From positions 1 to 63,000 of the forward strand of contig JAIOQA010000372.1 of the NCBI GenBank assembly GCA_021413675.1: 63,000 nt of DNA, read 5' to 3'. The translations under genes were made by a program, and so were the position numbers. Below the pieces are notes generated by a model. The model saw nothing but the letters and a program-made list of their open reading frames with translations, was not told where the DNA came from and did no database searches. Positions 1-7,628 of the stretch are shown piece by piece; the first letter of the stretch is position 1, and each line of letters starts with the position of its first letter. The stretch comes from Deltaproteobacteria bacterium. GTDB taxonomy: Bacteria > Myxococcota_A > Polyangia > Haliangiales > Haliangiaceae.

Positions 1-612
1 GGGCGGGCGGCGACCCGCAGGCGGTGGCGGGCCGTCGGTGCTGGCGTTGGCGGTGGTCCCGGGCGGCAACTCGCGCGGCAACAGCGTGTAGGTGCAGAAG
101 ATGCTCAGCGCCGACAGCCCCGCGGCGAGGAAGAACGGCGCCGAGAGGCTCACCTCTGACAGCAGGCCCGACACCACCGGCCCGAACATGAAGCCGATGC
201 CGAACGCGATGCCGATGATGCCGAAGGCCTTGGTGCGGTTCTCGGGCGCGGTGTGATCCGAGATGTAGGCCTGCGCGATCGACAGGTTGCCGGCGGTCAC
301 GCCGTCGAGGATTCGGCCGAGGAACACCAGCCAGAGCGCGTTGGCGTTGGCGAGGATGAGGAACCCGATCAGCGTGCCGGCCTGACTCACCAGGAGGAGT
401 GGGCGGCGGCCGTAGCGATCGCTCAGGCGCCCGAGGACCGGGCTGGAGATCAGCGAGCACGCCGCGTAGCACGAGCTGATGAAGGTCGCGGTCACGGCCG
501 ACGCGCCGAAGTCCTCGGCGTAGTGCGCGAGCAGCGGCAAGACGATCGTGAGGCCGAGGACATCGACCAGGACGATCAGGAAGATCGGTAGTAGCGGGGA
601 CCGCGTGCGCAT
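1..612 (-). CDS. MFS drug/metabolite exporter, N-terminal part (cut by window edge)
   Basis: The N-terminal 204 residues of a major facilitator superfamily transporter, an inner-membrane proton-driven exporter. The reading frame runs off the left edge, so the C-terminal half is missing. The protein begins MRTRSPLLPIFLIVLVDVLG and shows successive hydrophobic helices. The family's loop 2-3 motif A reads GRLSDRYGRRP, and a second glycine-rich helix (GIAFGIGFMFGPVVSG) matches motif C of the drug/H+ antiporter (TetA-like, 12- or 14-helix) group. Start chosen at the ATG on 610-612, directly before the first helix. It is divergent from the lipoprotein gene at 689 across 76 bp. The substrate cannot be inferred. 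Confidence 0.85.
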   Translation of the reverse strand, partial: MRTRSPLLPIFLIVLVDVLGLTIVLPLLAHYAEDFGASAVTATFISSCYAACSLISSPVLGRLSDRYGRRPLLLVSQAGTLIGFLILANANALWLVFLGRILDGVTAGNLSIAQAYISDHTAPENRTKAFGIIGIAFGIGFMFGPVVSGLLSEVSLSAPFFLAAGLSALSIFCTYTLLPRELPPGTTANASTDGPPPPAGRRPP

Positions 613-676
613 GCGCGGACGCAGTTGAGCACACCCGCGAGGCGGTCGCAGGGGCCGTCGCGCGCGAACACGGTGA

Positions 677-682
677 TAGATT
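677..682 (+). promoter_or_regulatory. -10-like hexamer for a leaderless start at 689
   Basis: TAGATT (within TGATAGATT) ends 6 bases before the ATG at 689, so transcription would begin at the start codon itself. One of a set of similarly placed hexamers in this window. Confidence 0.5.
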
Positions 683-688
683 GGTTCG

Positions 689-1405
689 ATGATGAGCGCA
701 CGCGACATTGGTGCGGTGGCGGTGGCGGTCGGGCTCGCGGCCTGCGGGCCCAGGGCAGCACCACCCACGCTGGCCAACGCGGCGCCCACGCCGGTCACAC
801 CCGCGCCGGCGAAGCCGCCCGACGGCTGCGAAGCGACCGGCTCCGGCATGATGACGCTCGAGGGCGCGCAGGTGCCGATCGAGCTGTTGTTCTGCACGCT
901 CGGCAGCGACGCCCCGTACGGCCCGGAGAAGGCCGAGGATGGCTTCGTGCTCTATCACCGCAAGGCGGTGCTGGTGGCGCACGCGCCGACCGGCGACCTG
1001 TCGACCGAGATCGCCCTGTGGGACGACGGCTGGGAGATGGGCGAGGTCTGGACCCTGGTCGGGGTGTTCGCCGCCCCGCCCAAGACCAACGGCGCGGTGG
1101 TGCTGCGCAGCGACGGCAACGGCCCGGCGCCCGGCATCGAGGGCCGCCAGGGCAGCCTGCGCGTGATGACGGTGCGCCACGGCGAGTGGGAGGAGGCGTT
1201 CCTGCGCAACGCCAACGTCATCGACGTGAGCATGACGCCGGACCTCGTCACCGCGGAGTCGTGCGATCTCGCCCGCACGGACACCGGCACCGGTGGGCCC
1301 GGCGCGAACGCCGATGCGTGCGCGAGTCGCGATCCGGACCAGGACGTCGTCGCGCATCCGTTCTCGCTGCAGTGGGACGGCGCGGCGATCCAGGAAGTCC
1401 CTTGA
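689..1405 (+). CDS. putative lipoprotein of unknown function
   Basis: A 238-residue exported lipoprotein. Residues 1-18 form a short signal peptide ending in the lipobox LAAC (Cys19), followed by a Pro/Ala-rich linker. The remaining ~190 residues contain no motif I recognise. The C-terminal part carries several Cys (for example around ESCDLARTD and ADACASR) that could form disulfides in the periplasm. The ATG at 689 is chosen because it puts the lipobox at the usual distance. No Shine-Dalgarno is visible, but a -10-like hexamer ends 6 bases upstream. Its stop TGA overlaps the TTG start of the next gene, suggesting translational coupling. Confidence 0.7.
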   Translation: MMSARDIGAVAVAVGLAACGPRAAPPTLANAAPTPVTPAPAKPPDGCEATGSGMMTLEGAQVPIELLFCTLGSDAPYGPEKAEDGFVLYHRKAVLVAHAPTGDLSTEIALWDDGWEMGEVWTLVGVFAAPPKTNGAVVLRSDGNGPAPGIEGRQGSLRVMTVRHGEWEEAFLRNANVIDVSMTPDLVTAESCDLARTDTGTGGPGANADACASRDPDQDVVAHPFSLQWDGAAIQEVP

Positions 1406-2361
1406 TCGCGCTGGTGATCCAGGAAGATCGCGCGCTCGGCGCGCAGATCGTGGCGCGGCGCCCGCTGCGCTACCGCGGCGGCGCCGATGCCGCGCTCGAT
1501 CGGCCGGCCCACGTGCGCGCGGCGTCGGCGCTGGTCGCGCTCGGCGCGCGCCTGATCGTCGCGCAGGACGACGCGAGCTTCCTCGGCGTGATCGAGCCGG
1601 CGACCGGGCTGGTCGACGACATCCCGCTGCCCGCCGCCGAGGGCGTGCGGCAGTTCGGCGCGGCGCGCGGCAACAAGGCCGCCAAGCTCGATCTCGAGGC
1701 CGCGCTCGCGCTCGACGATCGCCTGATCGCGTTCGGCTCGGGCGGCCCGCTCGCCGCGCGCCAGGTGATGGTGGCGTGGACGCCGGGCGCGGCGCCGGTC
1801 GTGCTGACGCGGCCGCGCTGGTTCGCGGCGATCGCGGCGGCGGTGCTGCCGGCGGGCGCGGCCCTCAACCTCGAGGGCGCCGCGCTGGTCGGCGGCGAGG
1901 TGTGGCTGGTCAATCGCGGCGGCGACGTCGGCGACGAGGGCGCGCGATCACCGGACGCGATCGCGCGCTGGCCGGTCGCCGAGCTCGAGCGCTGTCTCGC
2001 CGACGATGCGTACGCGCCGCCGGTGCCCGCGATCACGATGCTCGCGCTCGGCGACATCGAGGGCTGCGATCTGCACGTCACCGATCTCGCCCACCACGGC
2101 GGCGCGCTGGTGCTCGCCGCCGCCGCCGAGGCCACGACCAGCTTCTACGACGACGGCGCGGTGCGCGGCGCGGCGATCGCGGTGCTCGGCCCGCGACCGC
2201 GCTGGGCCCGGGTCACCGACGAGCGCGGCGCGCCGTCGGTCGACAAGATCGAGGGCCTGGCGTCGATCGACGGCCGGCTGTTCGGCGTCGTCGATGCCGA
2301 CGAGCCCGATCACCCGGCGGATCTGCTCGAGCTCGCGCTGACCGGGCCGTGGTTCGCCTGA
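1402..2361 (+). CDS. conserved hypothetical protein, beta-propeller-like (possibly DUF6929-like)
   Basis: A 319-residue protein without signal peptide or membrane segment. It has recurring short blocks in the style of strand-rich propeller proteins (VALGARLIVAQDD, LALDDRLIAFGSGG, IEGLASIDGRLFGVVDADE). The pattern of 'report value, compare, format' recalls the DUF6929 family, but I cannot confirm membership. The TTG start at 1402 overlaps the upstream TGA and is preceded by AGGAAG at suitable spacing; GTG at 1414 is an alternative. Coupling to the lipoprotein gene suggests the two are made together, perhaps one reporting on the other. Function unknown. Confidence 0.6.
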   Translation: MIALVIQEDRALGAQIVARRPLRYRGGADAALDRPAHVRAASALVALGARLIVAQDDASFLGVIEPATGLVDDIPLPAAEGVRQFGAARGNKAAKLDLEAALALDDRLIAFGSGGPLAARQVMVAWTPGAAPVVLTRPRWFAAIAAAVLPAGAALNLEGAALVGGEVWLVNRGGDVGDEGARSPDAIARWPVAELERCLADDAYAPPVPAITMLALGDIEGCDLHVTDLAHHGGALVLAAAAEATTSFYDDGAVRGAAIAVLGPRPRWARVTDERGAPSVDKIEGLASIDGRLFGVVDADEPDHPADLLELALTGPWFA

Positions 2362-2393
2362 CCGGGGTGCGACAGGCTGTCGCGATCCTTGCA

Positions 2394-2420
2394 TTGACAC
2401 TGCGACAACCGGTGTACAAC
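2394..2420 (+). promoter_or_regulatory. probable promoter for the lipoprotein gene at 2429
   Basis: A perfect -35 TTGACA (2394-2399) and TACAAC (2415-2420) are separated by 15 bases, slightly short of the optimum. The -10 ends 8 bases before the ATG, so the transcript would have almost no leader. Confidence 0.5.
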
Positions 2421-2428
2421 CGCGCTCT

Positions 2429-3223
2429 ATGATCCGGACCTATCTTGCTTCGCTTCTCCTCGTGACCTCGCTCGGCGCGTGCGGCGGCTCGTCGTCGTCG
2501 ACCGCCGATGCCCCCGGCGCCAGCATCGACGCCAACCTCACGCCGGACTCGCCGCCGGGCACGCCCGACGCGCACGATCCGTTCGCTTGCGCCGGCGCCG
2601 CGCTGCCGACCACCGCGCCCGCGTCGCTGCTGATCGTGGGCGACACCGAGACGATCTCGCTGTCGGGCACCGACCCGGTCACCGGCGCCACCGTCGCGTC
2701 GTACGTCAAGGCCGGCGGCAGTCCGCTCGCGACCGTGACGTCGAACAACACCGGCGCGTTCCAGCTGACCGTCGCCACCGGCGGCACGCCGCTCGACGGC
2801 TACGTCCTCGCCACCAAGGCGACGTACCTCGACACGTACCTGTATCCGCCGTCGCCGCTCGCGGCCGACACCGACAAGGCCAAGATGCTGATGATCACCC
2901 CGCAGCTGTTCACGCAGCTGCAGGCGATCGCGACCGCGACCCAGACCGCGGGCAAGGGCTTCGTCGGCGTGATCGTGTCCGACTGCGACTACCAGCCGGT
3001 CGCCGGCGCGACGATCACGATCTCGAGCGGCGACATCCGTTACACCGCGAGCGGGTTGCCGAGCATGAGCGCGACCGTCACGGACACCGATGGCGTGGCG
3101 CTGATCTTCAACGTCAACCCGGGCGCGGTGACGGTCACTGCCACCGCCGGCGGCGTGACCTATCGCGCGCACACGTTCGACGTCCGCGCCGACGTCGTCA
3201 CGACGACCGCGGTCCAGCCGTAG
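2429..3223 (+). CDS. lipoprotein with carboxypeptidase-regulatory-like (Ig-fold) domains
   Basis: A 264-residue exported lipoprotein. The signal peptide ends in lipobox LGAC (Cys18), followed by a Ser run and an Asp/Ala/Pro-rich linker typical of many lipoproteins in this window (TADAPGASIDAN). Two beta-sandwich-like segments follow: about residues 70-135 (GTDPVTGATVASYVKAGG, then TSNNTGAFQLTV) and about 180-260 (PVAGATITISSGD, then TDTDGVALIFNV). These match the carboxypeptidase D regulatory-like pattern 'P-x-x-G-A-x-V-x-(x)n-T-D-x-x-G-x-F'. Such domains are usually structural or adhesive. It probably sits on the outer membrane; its partner is unknown. A consensus -35 lies upstream. Confidence 0.7.
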   Translation: MIRTYLASLLLVTSLGACGGSSSSTADAPGASIDANLTPDSPPGTPDAHDPFACAGAALPTTAPASLLIVGDTETISLSGTDPVTGATVASYVKAGGSPLATVTSNNTGAFQLTVATGGTPLDGYVLATKATYLDTYLYPPSPLAADTDKAKMLMITPQLFTQLQAIATATQTAGKGFVGVIVSDCDYQPVAGATITISSGDIRYTASGLPSMSATVTDTDGVALIFNVNPGAVTVTATAGGVTYRAHTFDVRADVVTTTAVQP

Positions 3224-3260
3224 GCGCTGCGGCGCGGCGATCCCGTGCGACAGTCGGCGC

Positions 3261-3266
3261 GAGGAG
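3261..3266 (+). promoter_or_regulatory. Shine-Dalgarno that fixes the GNAT gene start
   Basis: GAGGAG ends 6 bases before the ATG at 3273. It is one of the minority of starts in the window with a canonical ribosome binding site. Confidence 0.6.
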
Positions 3267-3272
3267 CCGCGC

Positions 3273-3902
3273 ATGACCGCCGACGACGCCCGCCACCGCT
3301 TCGATGCCGCCACGTCGCGCCACCTGACCGCGCCGCTCGCCGAGGGGATCGCGATCCGCGCGGTCGGGCCCGAGGGCTGGACGGCGCTGACCGCGTCGCT
3401 GTGGACCGGCGGTGGGGCGCGGCCGGGCGTGTCGCTCGAGCCGCTGATGCCGCCGGGCTATGCCGAGCGCGCGAGCGATCTCGCGGCGGTGATCGGGCCG
3501 CTGCTCGCGCACCGGCTGGTGTTCGAGCGCGGCGACGAGCTCGTCGGCGCGTTCTTCGGGCAGCAGGACACCTACGGGCGCTACGAGATGACGCAGTCGG
3601 TGATCCACCCGGCGTGGCGCGGTCGCGGGCTCTACGGCGCGCTCTTGCCGCGGGTCGTGGCGGCGGCGCGCGACGCGGGCTTCCGCGAGGTCGTCAGCCG
3701 GCACCGCGCCGACAACAACTCGATCCTCGTGCCCAAGCTGCGCGCGGGCTTCGTCATCAGCGGCTTCGACATCTCGCCGCGCTGGGGCCTGCTCGTGCAC
3801 CTGCGGCGCTACCTCGTCGACGATCTCGCGCAGATGCACGCGTATCGCGTCGACGGCGCGGAGCGCGAGGCGCTGGTCGCGCGCGGCGTGAAGCTGCCCT
3901 GA
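3273..3902 (+). CDS. GNAT-family N-acetyltransferase
   Basis: A 209-residue cytoplasmic acyl-CoA transferase of the GNAT fold. The acetyl-CoA pyrophosphate-binding motif A is visible near residues 109-124 as VIHPAWRGRGLYGALL (the RxGxG/A loop reads RGRGLY), followed by a helix and the strand/loop REVVSRHRADNNSIL, typical of motif B. The sequence between residues 40 and 100 is the variable substrate-binding part, so the acceptor cannot be named. It is unlinked to its neighbours: it has its own strong Shine-Dalgarno and flanking exported-protein genes unrelated in sequence. Confidence 0.75.
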   Translation: MTADDARHRFDAATSRHLTAPLAEGIAIRAVGPEGWTALTASLWTGGGARPGVSLEPLMPPGYAERASDLAAVIGPLLAHRLVFERGDELVGAFFGQQDTYGRYEMTQSVIHPAWRGRGLYGALLPRVVAAARDAGFREVVSRHRADNNSILVPKLRAGFVISGFDISPRWGLLVHLRRYLVDDLAQMHAYRVDGAEREALVARGVKLP

Positions 3903-3948
3903 TCGGCGTGCGTCGAGGGCGAGAGTGGCGGCCGCCTGGCCGTCGCGT

Positions 3949-3954
3949 TACCGT
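3949..3954 (+). promoter_or_regulatory. -10-like hexamer for leaderless start at 3961
   Basis: TACCGT ends 6 bases before the ATG at 3961, and no Shine-Dalgarno lies between. This supports the internal ATG as start rather than the longer open frame from 3925. Confidence 0.5.
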
Positions 3955-3960
3955 CTCGCG

Positions 3961-4890
3961 ATGAACGCCATCCGCTCGTCTCTCCTCGCCGTCACTGGCG
4001 CGCTCGCGCTGCTCGCGACGCCCGCGATCGCGCACGCCGATGGGCGCGCGTGGGCCGCGGTCGAGAAGCGGCTGCCGAACGACGTCTACGTCGTCCTCGG
4101 CACCAACCTCGGCGCGATGCGCGGCTCGGCGCTGTTCAAGTCGCTGCCCGCGCTTGTCGCCGAGGATCGCGACGCGACCGAGGTCACGAAGGGCGTGAAG
4201 AAGTACTGCAAGAAGGACATCTACGCCTCGATCGACGACGCGGTGATCGCGCTGTCGAACACGCCGAACAGCGATGACAACGGCGTGATCGTGGTGGCGT
4301 TCAAGGGTGTCGATCAGGCGACCTTCGACGGCTGCATGCGCAAGTTTGCCAAGGGCGCGGAGAAGGTGACGATCACGACCGCGCAGCTCGGCGAGATCAC
4401 CGAGTACACCGCGGTCGGCGAGACCGACAAGCTCTACATCGCGTGGCTCGCCAAGGACGTGATCGCGGTCGCGACCGACGCGAACGACAAGGCCAAGCTG
4501 GTCCGCTTCCTCGGCGGCAAGGGCGTGAGCCCGGCGCTGGCGGCGGCGATCGGCAAGACCAACACCGCGGGCGTGGCGTGGGGCGCGATGGCGCAGGACA
4601 CGCCGGTGGGCGGCATGACGATCAAGACGATCGTCGGCGCGCTGACCTTCGCGCGCAGCAAGTTCGCGCTCGAGGCCCACGTCGGGCTGGCGTCGGCGGC
4701 GGAGGCGACGACGTTCGCAGCCGGCGCGAAGCAGGAGCTGACCGGCATGATGGCGCGCGTGCCGAAGCCGATGCAGGCCCTGCTGTCGGCGATCAACATC
4801 ACGGCGATCGGCGCCGAGGCGCAGATCACCACGACGATTCCGGATCAGAAGTCGTCGGATCTGATGAAGCTGTTCGACAAGATCTTCTGA
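3961..4890 (+). CDS. exported protein of unknown function
   Basis: A 309-residue protein with a clear Sec signal peptide (residues 1-27, LALLATPAIAHA then DGR), predicted to be periplasmic. The mature part starts WAAVEKRLPNDVYVVLGTNL and has a Cys-Lys-rich patch (KKYCKKDIY) plus a single later Cys (DGCMRKF) that could pair with it. Alternating hydrophobic strands and short helices resemble substrate-binding or DUF3352-like folds, but I see no diagnostic motif. The ATG at 3961 is preferred over the earlier in-frame ATG because it places the signal peptide at the N terminus and sits 6 bases after a -10-like hexamer. Confidence 0.65.
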   Translation: MNAIRSSLLAVTGALALLATPAIAHADGRAWAAVEKRLPNDVYVVLGTNLGAMRGSALFKSLPALVAEDRDATEVTKGVKKYCKKDIYASIDDAVIALSNTPNSDDNGVIVVAFKGVDQATFDGCMRKFAKGAEKVTITTAQLGEITEYTAVGETDKLYIAWLAKDVIAVATDANDKAKLVRFLGGKGVSPALAAAIGKTNTAGVAWGAMAQDTPVGGMTIKTIVGALTFARSKFALEAHVGLASAAEATTFAAGAKQELTGMMARVPKPMQALLSAINITAIGAEAQITTTIPDQKSSDLMKLFDKIF

Positions 4891-4903
4891 TCGCGCGCGT
4901 GCG

Positions 4904-5620
4904 TCACGGCAGCGGCCGCACGCAGTAGACCTCGGCGACGACCTCGATCGTCGACGACGGCGACGAGTTGCGATAGTCGCAGCGCCAGCCGGCGGCGGCC
5001 GCCGGATCGCCGAGCGCGAGCGGTCGCGAGGCGATCAGCGACGCGAGCCACATCGGATCGGCGAAGCAGCCGCCGGCCACCACCAGCTCGCTGGCCTTGT
5101 CGCAGCTGGTGACCGCAGACGCGACCAGCCCCGGATCGACGGACACGCGGGTCTCGTGGCGCACGACATCGCGCTTGCCCGAATAGGCGCCGGCGGGGCC
5201 GGGCGGTCCTTTCGGGCCCTGCGGTCCCTGTGGTCCCTGCAGGCCCTGCGGCCCTTGCAGGCCCTGCACGCCCTGCGGTCCGTCGGGGCCAGGCGGTCCG
5301 GCGGGGCCGGCGGGGCCGGTGGGACCCTCGGGGCCATTCGGACCCACGGGCCCGACGGGCCCGAGCGGGCCGGCGGGCCCGATCGGCCCGGGCGGCCCGA
5401 TGTCGCCGGGCGCGCCGGTGACGCCGGCGGCGCGGCCCATCTTCCAGATCTCCTGCGTGACCTTCTGGACGTCGATCTTGGAGCCGCCGCGCTCGATCGC
5501 CTCGAGCTTGAGCTCGGCGGCGCCCAGGCGACTGGCCAGCTCGGCGACCCGCGGCTCGAGCTCGGAGTCGCGCGACATGCACGCGGCGAGCGGGGCCAGC
5601 AGGATCGCGAGGGCGCGCAC
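4904..5620 (-). CDS. collagen-like lipoprotein with 26 Gly-X-Y triplets
   Basis: A 238-residue lipoprotein. The signal peptide ends LAAC (Cys14). Residues about 18-60 form an amphipathic, probably coiled-coil segment (LEPRVAELASRLGAAELK). Residues 66-143 are 26 uninterrupted Gly-X-Y triplets, first Pro-rich at X (GPPGPIGPAGPLGP) and then Gln-rich (GPQGLQGPQG). A globular C-terminal head (144-238) has Cys residues (TSCDK, GGCFADP, WRCDY, VYCVRP) that could make two disulfides. This is the architecture of bacterial collagen-like surface proteins: trimerising coil, triple helix, distal head. GTG start at 5620 follows a -10-like TAGAGT by 6 bases. It is convergent with the upstream exported protein gene. 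Confidence 0.8.
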   Translation of the reverse strand: MRALAILLAPLAACMSRDSELEPRVAELASRLGAAELKLEAIERGGSKIDVQKVTQEIWKMGRAAGVTGAPGDIGPPGPIGPAGPLGPVGPVGPNGPEGPTGPAGPAGPPGPDGPQGVQGLQGPQGLQGPQGPQGPKGPPGPAGAYSGKRDVVRHETRVSVDPGLVASAVTSCDKASELVVAGGCFADPMWLASLIASRPLALGDPAAAAGWRCDYRNSSPSSTIEVVAEVYCVRPLP

Positions 5621-5626
5621 GCCGCG

Positions 5627-5632
5627 ACTCTA
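5627..5632 (-). promoter_or_regulatory. -10-like hexamer for leaderless GTG start at 5620
   Basis: On the minus strand TGATAGAGT is followed after 6 bases by the GTG at 5620. Confidence 0.5.
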
Positions 5633-5737
5633 TCAGGATGTCGCGGCGCACACCCGCAGGTGACTGGAATGACGATGGCCGCGATCGTCGACGCGCGCCG
5701 CGATCGCCGTTTTTTTGCCCCGATCGTGCCCGGGGCG

Positions 5738-5743
5738 TACGAC
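5738..5743 (+). promoter_or_regulatory. -10-like hexamer for start at 5750
   Basis: TACGAC ends 6 bases before the ATG at 5750. The final T of the motif is C here, so this is one of the weaker examples. Confidence 0.35.
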
Positions 5744-5749
5744 CGAGGC

Positions 5750-6565
5750 ATGATCGAGCTGGCCGGAGTGCGCCTGGAGCGGCCGCGTGCGGCGGCATCC
5801 CTCTTGACCGGGGTCGACCTCAGCGTCGGCCGTGGCGAGGTCGTGCTGGTGTCGGGCGGTGCGGGCGCGGGGACGTCGACCTTGGTCGCGGCGCTCTACG
5901 GTGATGTCGCGCCGGTCGAGGGCCGGGTCGCGCTGTTCGGCCGCGAGCTCGGGCGCCTGCGCCGATCGTCGTTGCTCGCGCTGCGGCGCCGGCTGGGCGT
6001 GGTGCCGCAGGACCTGCAGCTCCTGCCCGAGTGCAGCGCGCTCGCCAACGTCGTCCTGCCGCTCGAGATCGATCACGTGCCGCGGCGCGACGCCGAGGCC
6101 CGCGCGACCGCCGCGCTCGAGCAGGTCGGCATGAGCGACGACGCGCTGGTGCCGGTCGCGAACCTGTCGATGGCCGCGCGCCAGAAGGTCGCGGTCGCCC
6201 GCGCGCTGGTCCGCCAGCCCTCGGTGATCGTCGCCGACCAGCCGACCGCGCACCAGGACGCCGACGGCGCCGAGCGCATCGCGACCGCGCTCGCGACCGC
6301 GGCCGACCACGGCGCCGCGGTGCTGATCACCGCGCGCGACGCCCACCTGCTCGCCGCCGCGGCGCGCCGGTCGTGGCGCCAGCTGATGATCCACGGCGGC
6401 CGGCTCATCGACGTCACCGACGTCGTGTCGTTCGATGTCGACGTCGACATCGACGTCGACGACAACGAGGAGCTGGTCATCGAGACCACGGAGGCGCCGG
6501 TCGAGGAGGCCGTGCCCAACGTGATCGTCTTCCCGCTGTCGGCCCGGTCGCGAGGCGCGCGCTGA
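5750..6565 (+). CDS. ftsE: FtsE-like ABC ATPase with degenerate catalytic motifs
   Basis: A 271-residue cytoplasmic ABC subunit, the partner of the FtsX-like protein encoded just downstream. The fold is clear: the Q-loop (VVPQDLQLLPECSALANV) is intact. However, Walker A reads GGAGAGTST (residues 36-44) with Thr42 in place of the essential Lys. The signature is NLSMAARQ (138-145) instead of LSGGQ. Walker B ends VADQPT with Gln164 in place of the catalytic Glu, and the H-switch position is Arg196 (ITARD). A C-terminal extension of ~50 residues, absent from ordinary FtsE (about 220 aa), is very acidic (FDVDVDIDVDDNEE). The protein is therefore probably unable to hydrolyse ATP and may act as a structural clamp. 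Start at 5750; its TGA overlaps the ATG of the next ORF. Confidence 0.75.
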   Translation: MIELAGVRLERPRAAASLLTGVDLSVGRGEVVLVSGGAGAGTSTLVAALYGDVAPVEGRVALFGRELGRLRRSSLLALRRRLGVVPQDLQLLPECSALANVVLPLEIDHVPRRDAEARATAALEQVGMSDDALVPVANLSMAARQKVAVARALVRQPSVIVADQPTAHQDADGAERIATALATAADHGAAVLITARDAHLLAAAARRSWRQLMIHGGRLIDVTDVVSFDVDVDIDVDDNEELVIETTEAPVEEAVPNVIVFPLSARSRGAR

Positions 6566-6732
6566 TGCCGGCGGAGCGACCCCTGCGCCGGCCGATCGCG
6601 CCGCCGCGCTCGCTCGAGCGCCGCGCCGATGGTGCGCCCGCGCCCGACGAGATCTTCGACGCGGTCTCCGGTCCGTTCGAGCGCCACATCGCGCTCGAGC
6701 CGCCGCCCCGCCGGCCGGTGCCGCGGCGATGA
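6565..6732 (+). CDS. small basic Pro-rich protein between ftsE-like and ftsX-like genes
   Basis: A 55-codon ORF overlapping the preceding stop (TGATG) and the following start (ATGA), so it is translationally coupled on both sides. The product begins MPAERPLRRPIAPPRSLERR and ends PPRRPVPRR: strongly Pro/Arg-rich, with a central segment (PDEIFDAVSGPFERHIAL) that could form a short helix. No family is recognised. Its position suggests an adaptor or linker for the FtsE/FtsX-like pair; alternatively it may be merely a translational bridge. Nothing in the sequence shows which. Confidence 0.5.
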   Translation: MPAERPLRRPIAPPRSLERRADGAPAPDEIFDAVSGPFERHIALEPPPRRPVPRR

Positions 6733-7628
6733 GCGCGGGCAGCCGGATCGCGTACACCGGGCGCCGCGTCGGCCAGCTGATCGCGCGCCGCCCCGGCCGT
6801 GCGGCGTGGGCGATCGGCGCGGTCGCCGCCGCGCTCACCGCGTTCGCGGTCATGCAGATCGCGGCGACCAACGTCATGGCGTGGACCGCGACCTGGCGCG
6901 GCGGCGCGAGCATGGTCGTGTACCTCGCACCGTCGACGACCGACGTGCAGGCCCACGCGATCGCCGACTCGCTGCGCGGCGCGCAGGGCATCGAGCGCGT
7001 GGAATACGTCGCGCCGGGCGAGGCCGCGCGCCGGCTGCGCGCGTCGCTCGGCGGCCACGACGAGCTGCTGGCTGGCGTCGATCCATCCGTGCTGCCGGCC
7101 TCGCTCGAGGTCGAGCTGGGCGCGGGCGTGCGCGACGTCGCGGGCGCGAGCCCGATCGTCGAGGCGCTGCGCGCGACGCCTGGCGTCGACGAGGTCGAGG
7201 TCGCGGGCGAGTGGGTCGATCAGGTCGGCGCGGTGCTCGCCGCGCTGCGCGCCGCGGCGTGGGCGCTGCTCGTCGTGCTCGGCGCCGCCGCGATCTGGCT
7301 GGTCGCCGCCGCGCTCCGCCTCCGCCACGACGATGACGCCGAGCTGGCGCGGGTCGCGGCGCTGCTCGGGGCGCCACCGCGCTTCACCCGCGTGCCCGCG
7401 ATGCTGGCCGGCGTGGTCCAGGGCGCGCTCGGCGCGACCCTCGCGCTCGGCCTCGCCTACGTCCTCTACGCCAGCTTCGCCGACGACATCGTCGCGTCGC
7501 TGGCGCGCGTGCTCGCCGATGCGCGGGTCGCGTTCCTGCCGACCGGCCAGGCCGCCATGCTCATCGCCGTCGGGGCGGGCCTCGGGCTCGTCGGCGGCGC
7601 GCTGTCGGGGAGCGGTGCGCGTCGCTAG
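6729..7628 (+). CDS. ftsX: FtsX-like permease subunit
   Basis: A 299-residue inner-membrane protein with the FtsX topology. It has a cytoplasmic N terminus, TM1 (~27-47, AIGAVAAALTAFAVMQIAAT), a large extracytoplasmic domain (~50-170), then three TMs (~172-193, ~222-245, ~275-293). The external domain carries the FtsX-style start (WRGGASMVVYLAPSTTDVQ) and the sequence GIERVEYVAPGEAARRLRASLGG, matching the family's 'V-x-x-V-x-Y-V-S-K-E-E-A' stretch. In the FtsEX system this subunit passes a signal to a periplasmic peptidoglycan hydrolase or its activator. ATG at 6729 overlaps the previous stop; its own end overlaps the envC-like GTG at 7615. Confidence 0.85.
   Translation: MSAGSRIAYTGRRVGQLIARRPGRAAWAIGAVAAALTAFAVMQIAATNVMAWTATWRGGASMVVYLAPSTTDVQAHAIADSLRGAQGIERVEYVAPGEAARRLRASLGGHDELLAGVDPSVLPASLEVELGAGVRDVAGASPIVEALRATPGVDEVEVAGEWVDQVGAVLAALRAAAWALLVVLGAAAIWLVAAALRLRHDDDAELARVAALLGAPPRFTRVPAMLAGVVQGALGATLALGLAYVLYASFADDIVASLARVLADARVAFLPTGQAAMLIAVGAGLGLVGGALSGSGARR

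Noticed and set aside
625..2361. Treating 625-2361 as one 578-residue gene
   Set aside because: The first half is out of frame with the lipoprotein gene at 689; the real second gene starts at the coupled TTG 1402.
5240..5420. G/C-rich repeats in the collagen-like gene as a CRISPR array or assembly error
   Set aside because: They are in-frame Gly-X-Y codons with synonymous variation between units, as expected for real collagen-like coding sequence.
5156..5749. An N-terminal extension of the FtsE-like protein back to 5156
   Set aside because: It overlaps the antisense collagen-like gene and yields Gly/Arg-rich shadow sequence; the ABC fold starts at 5750.
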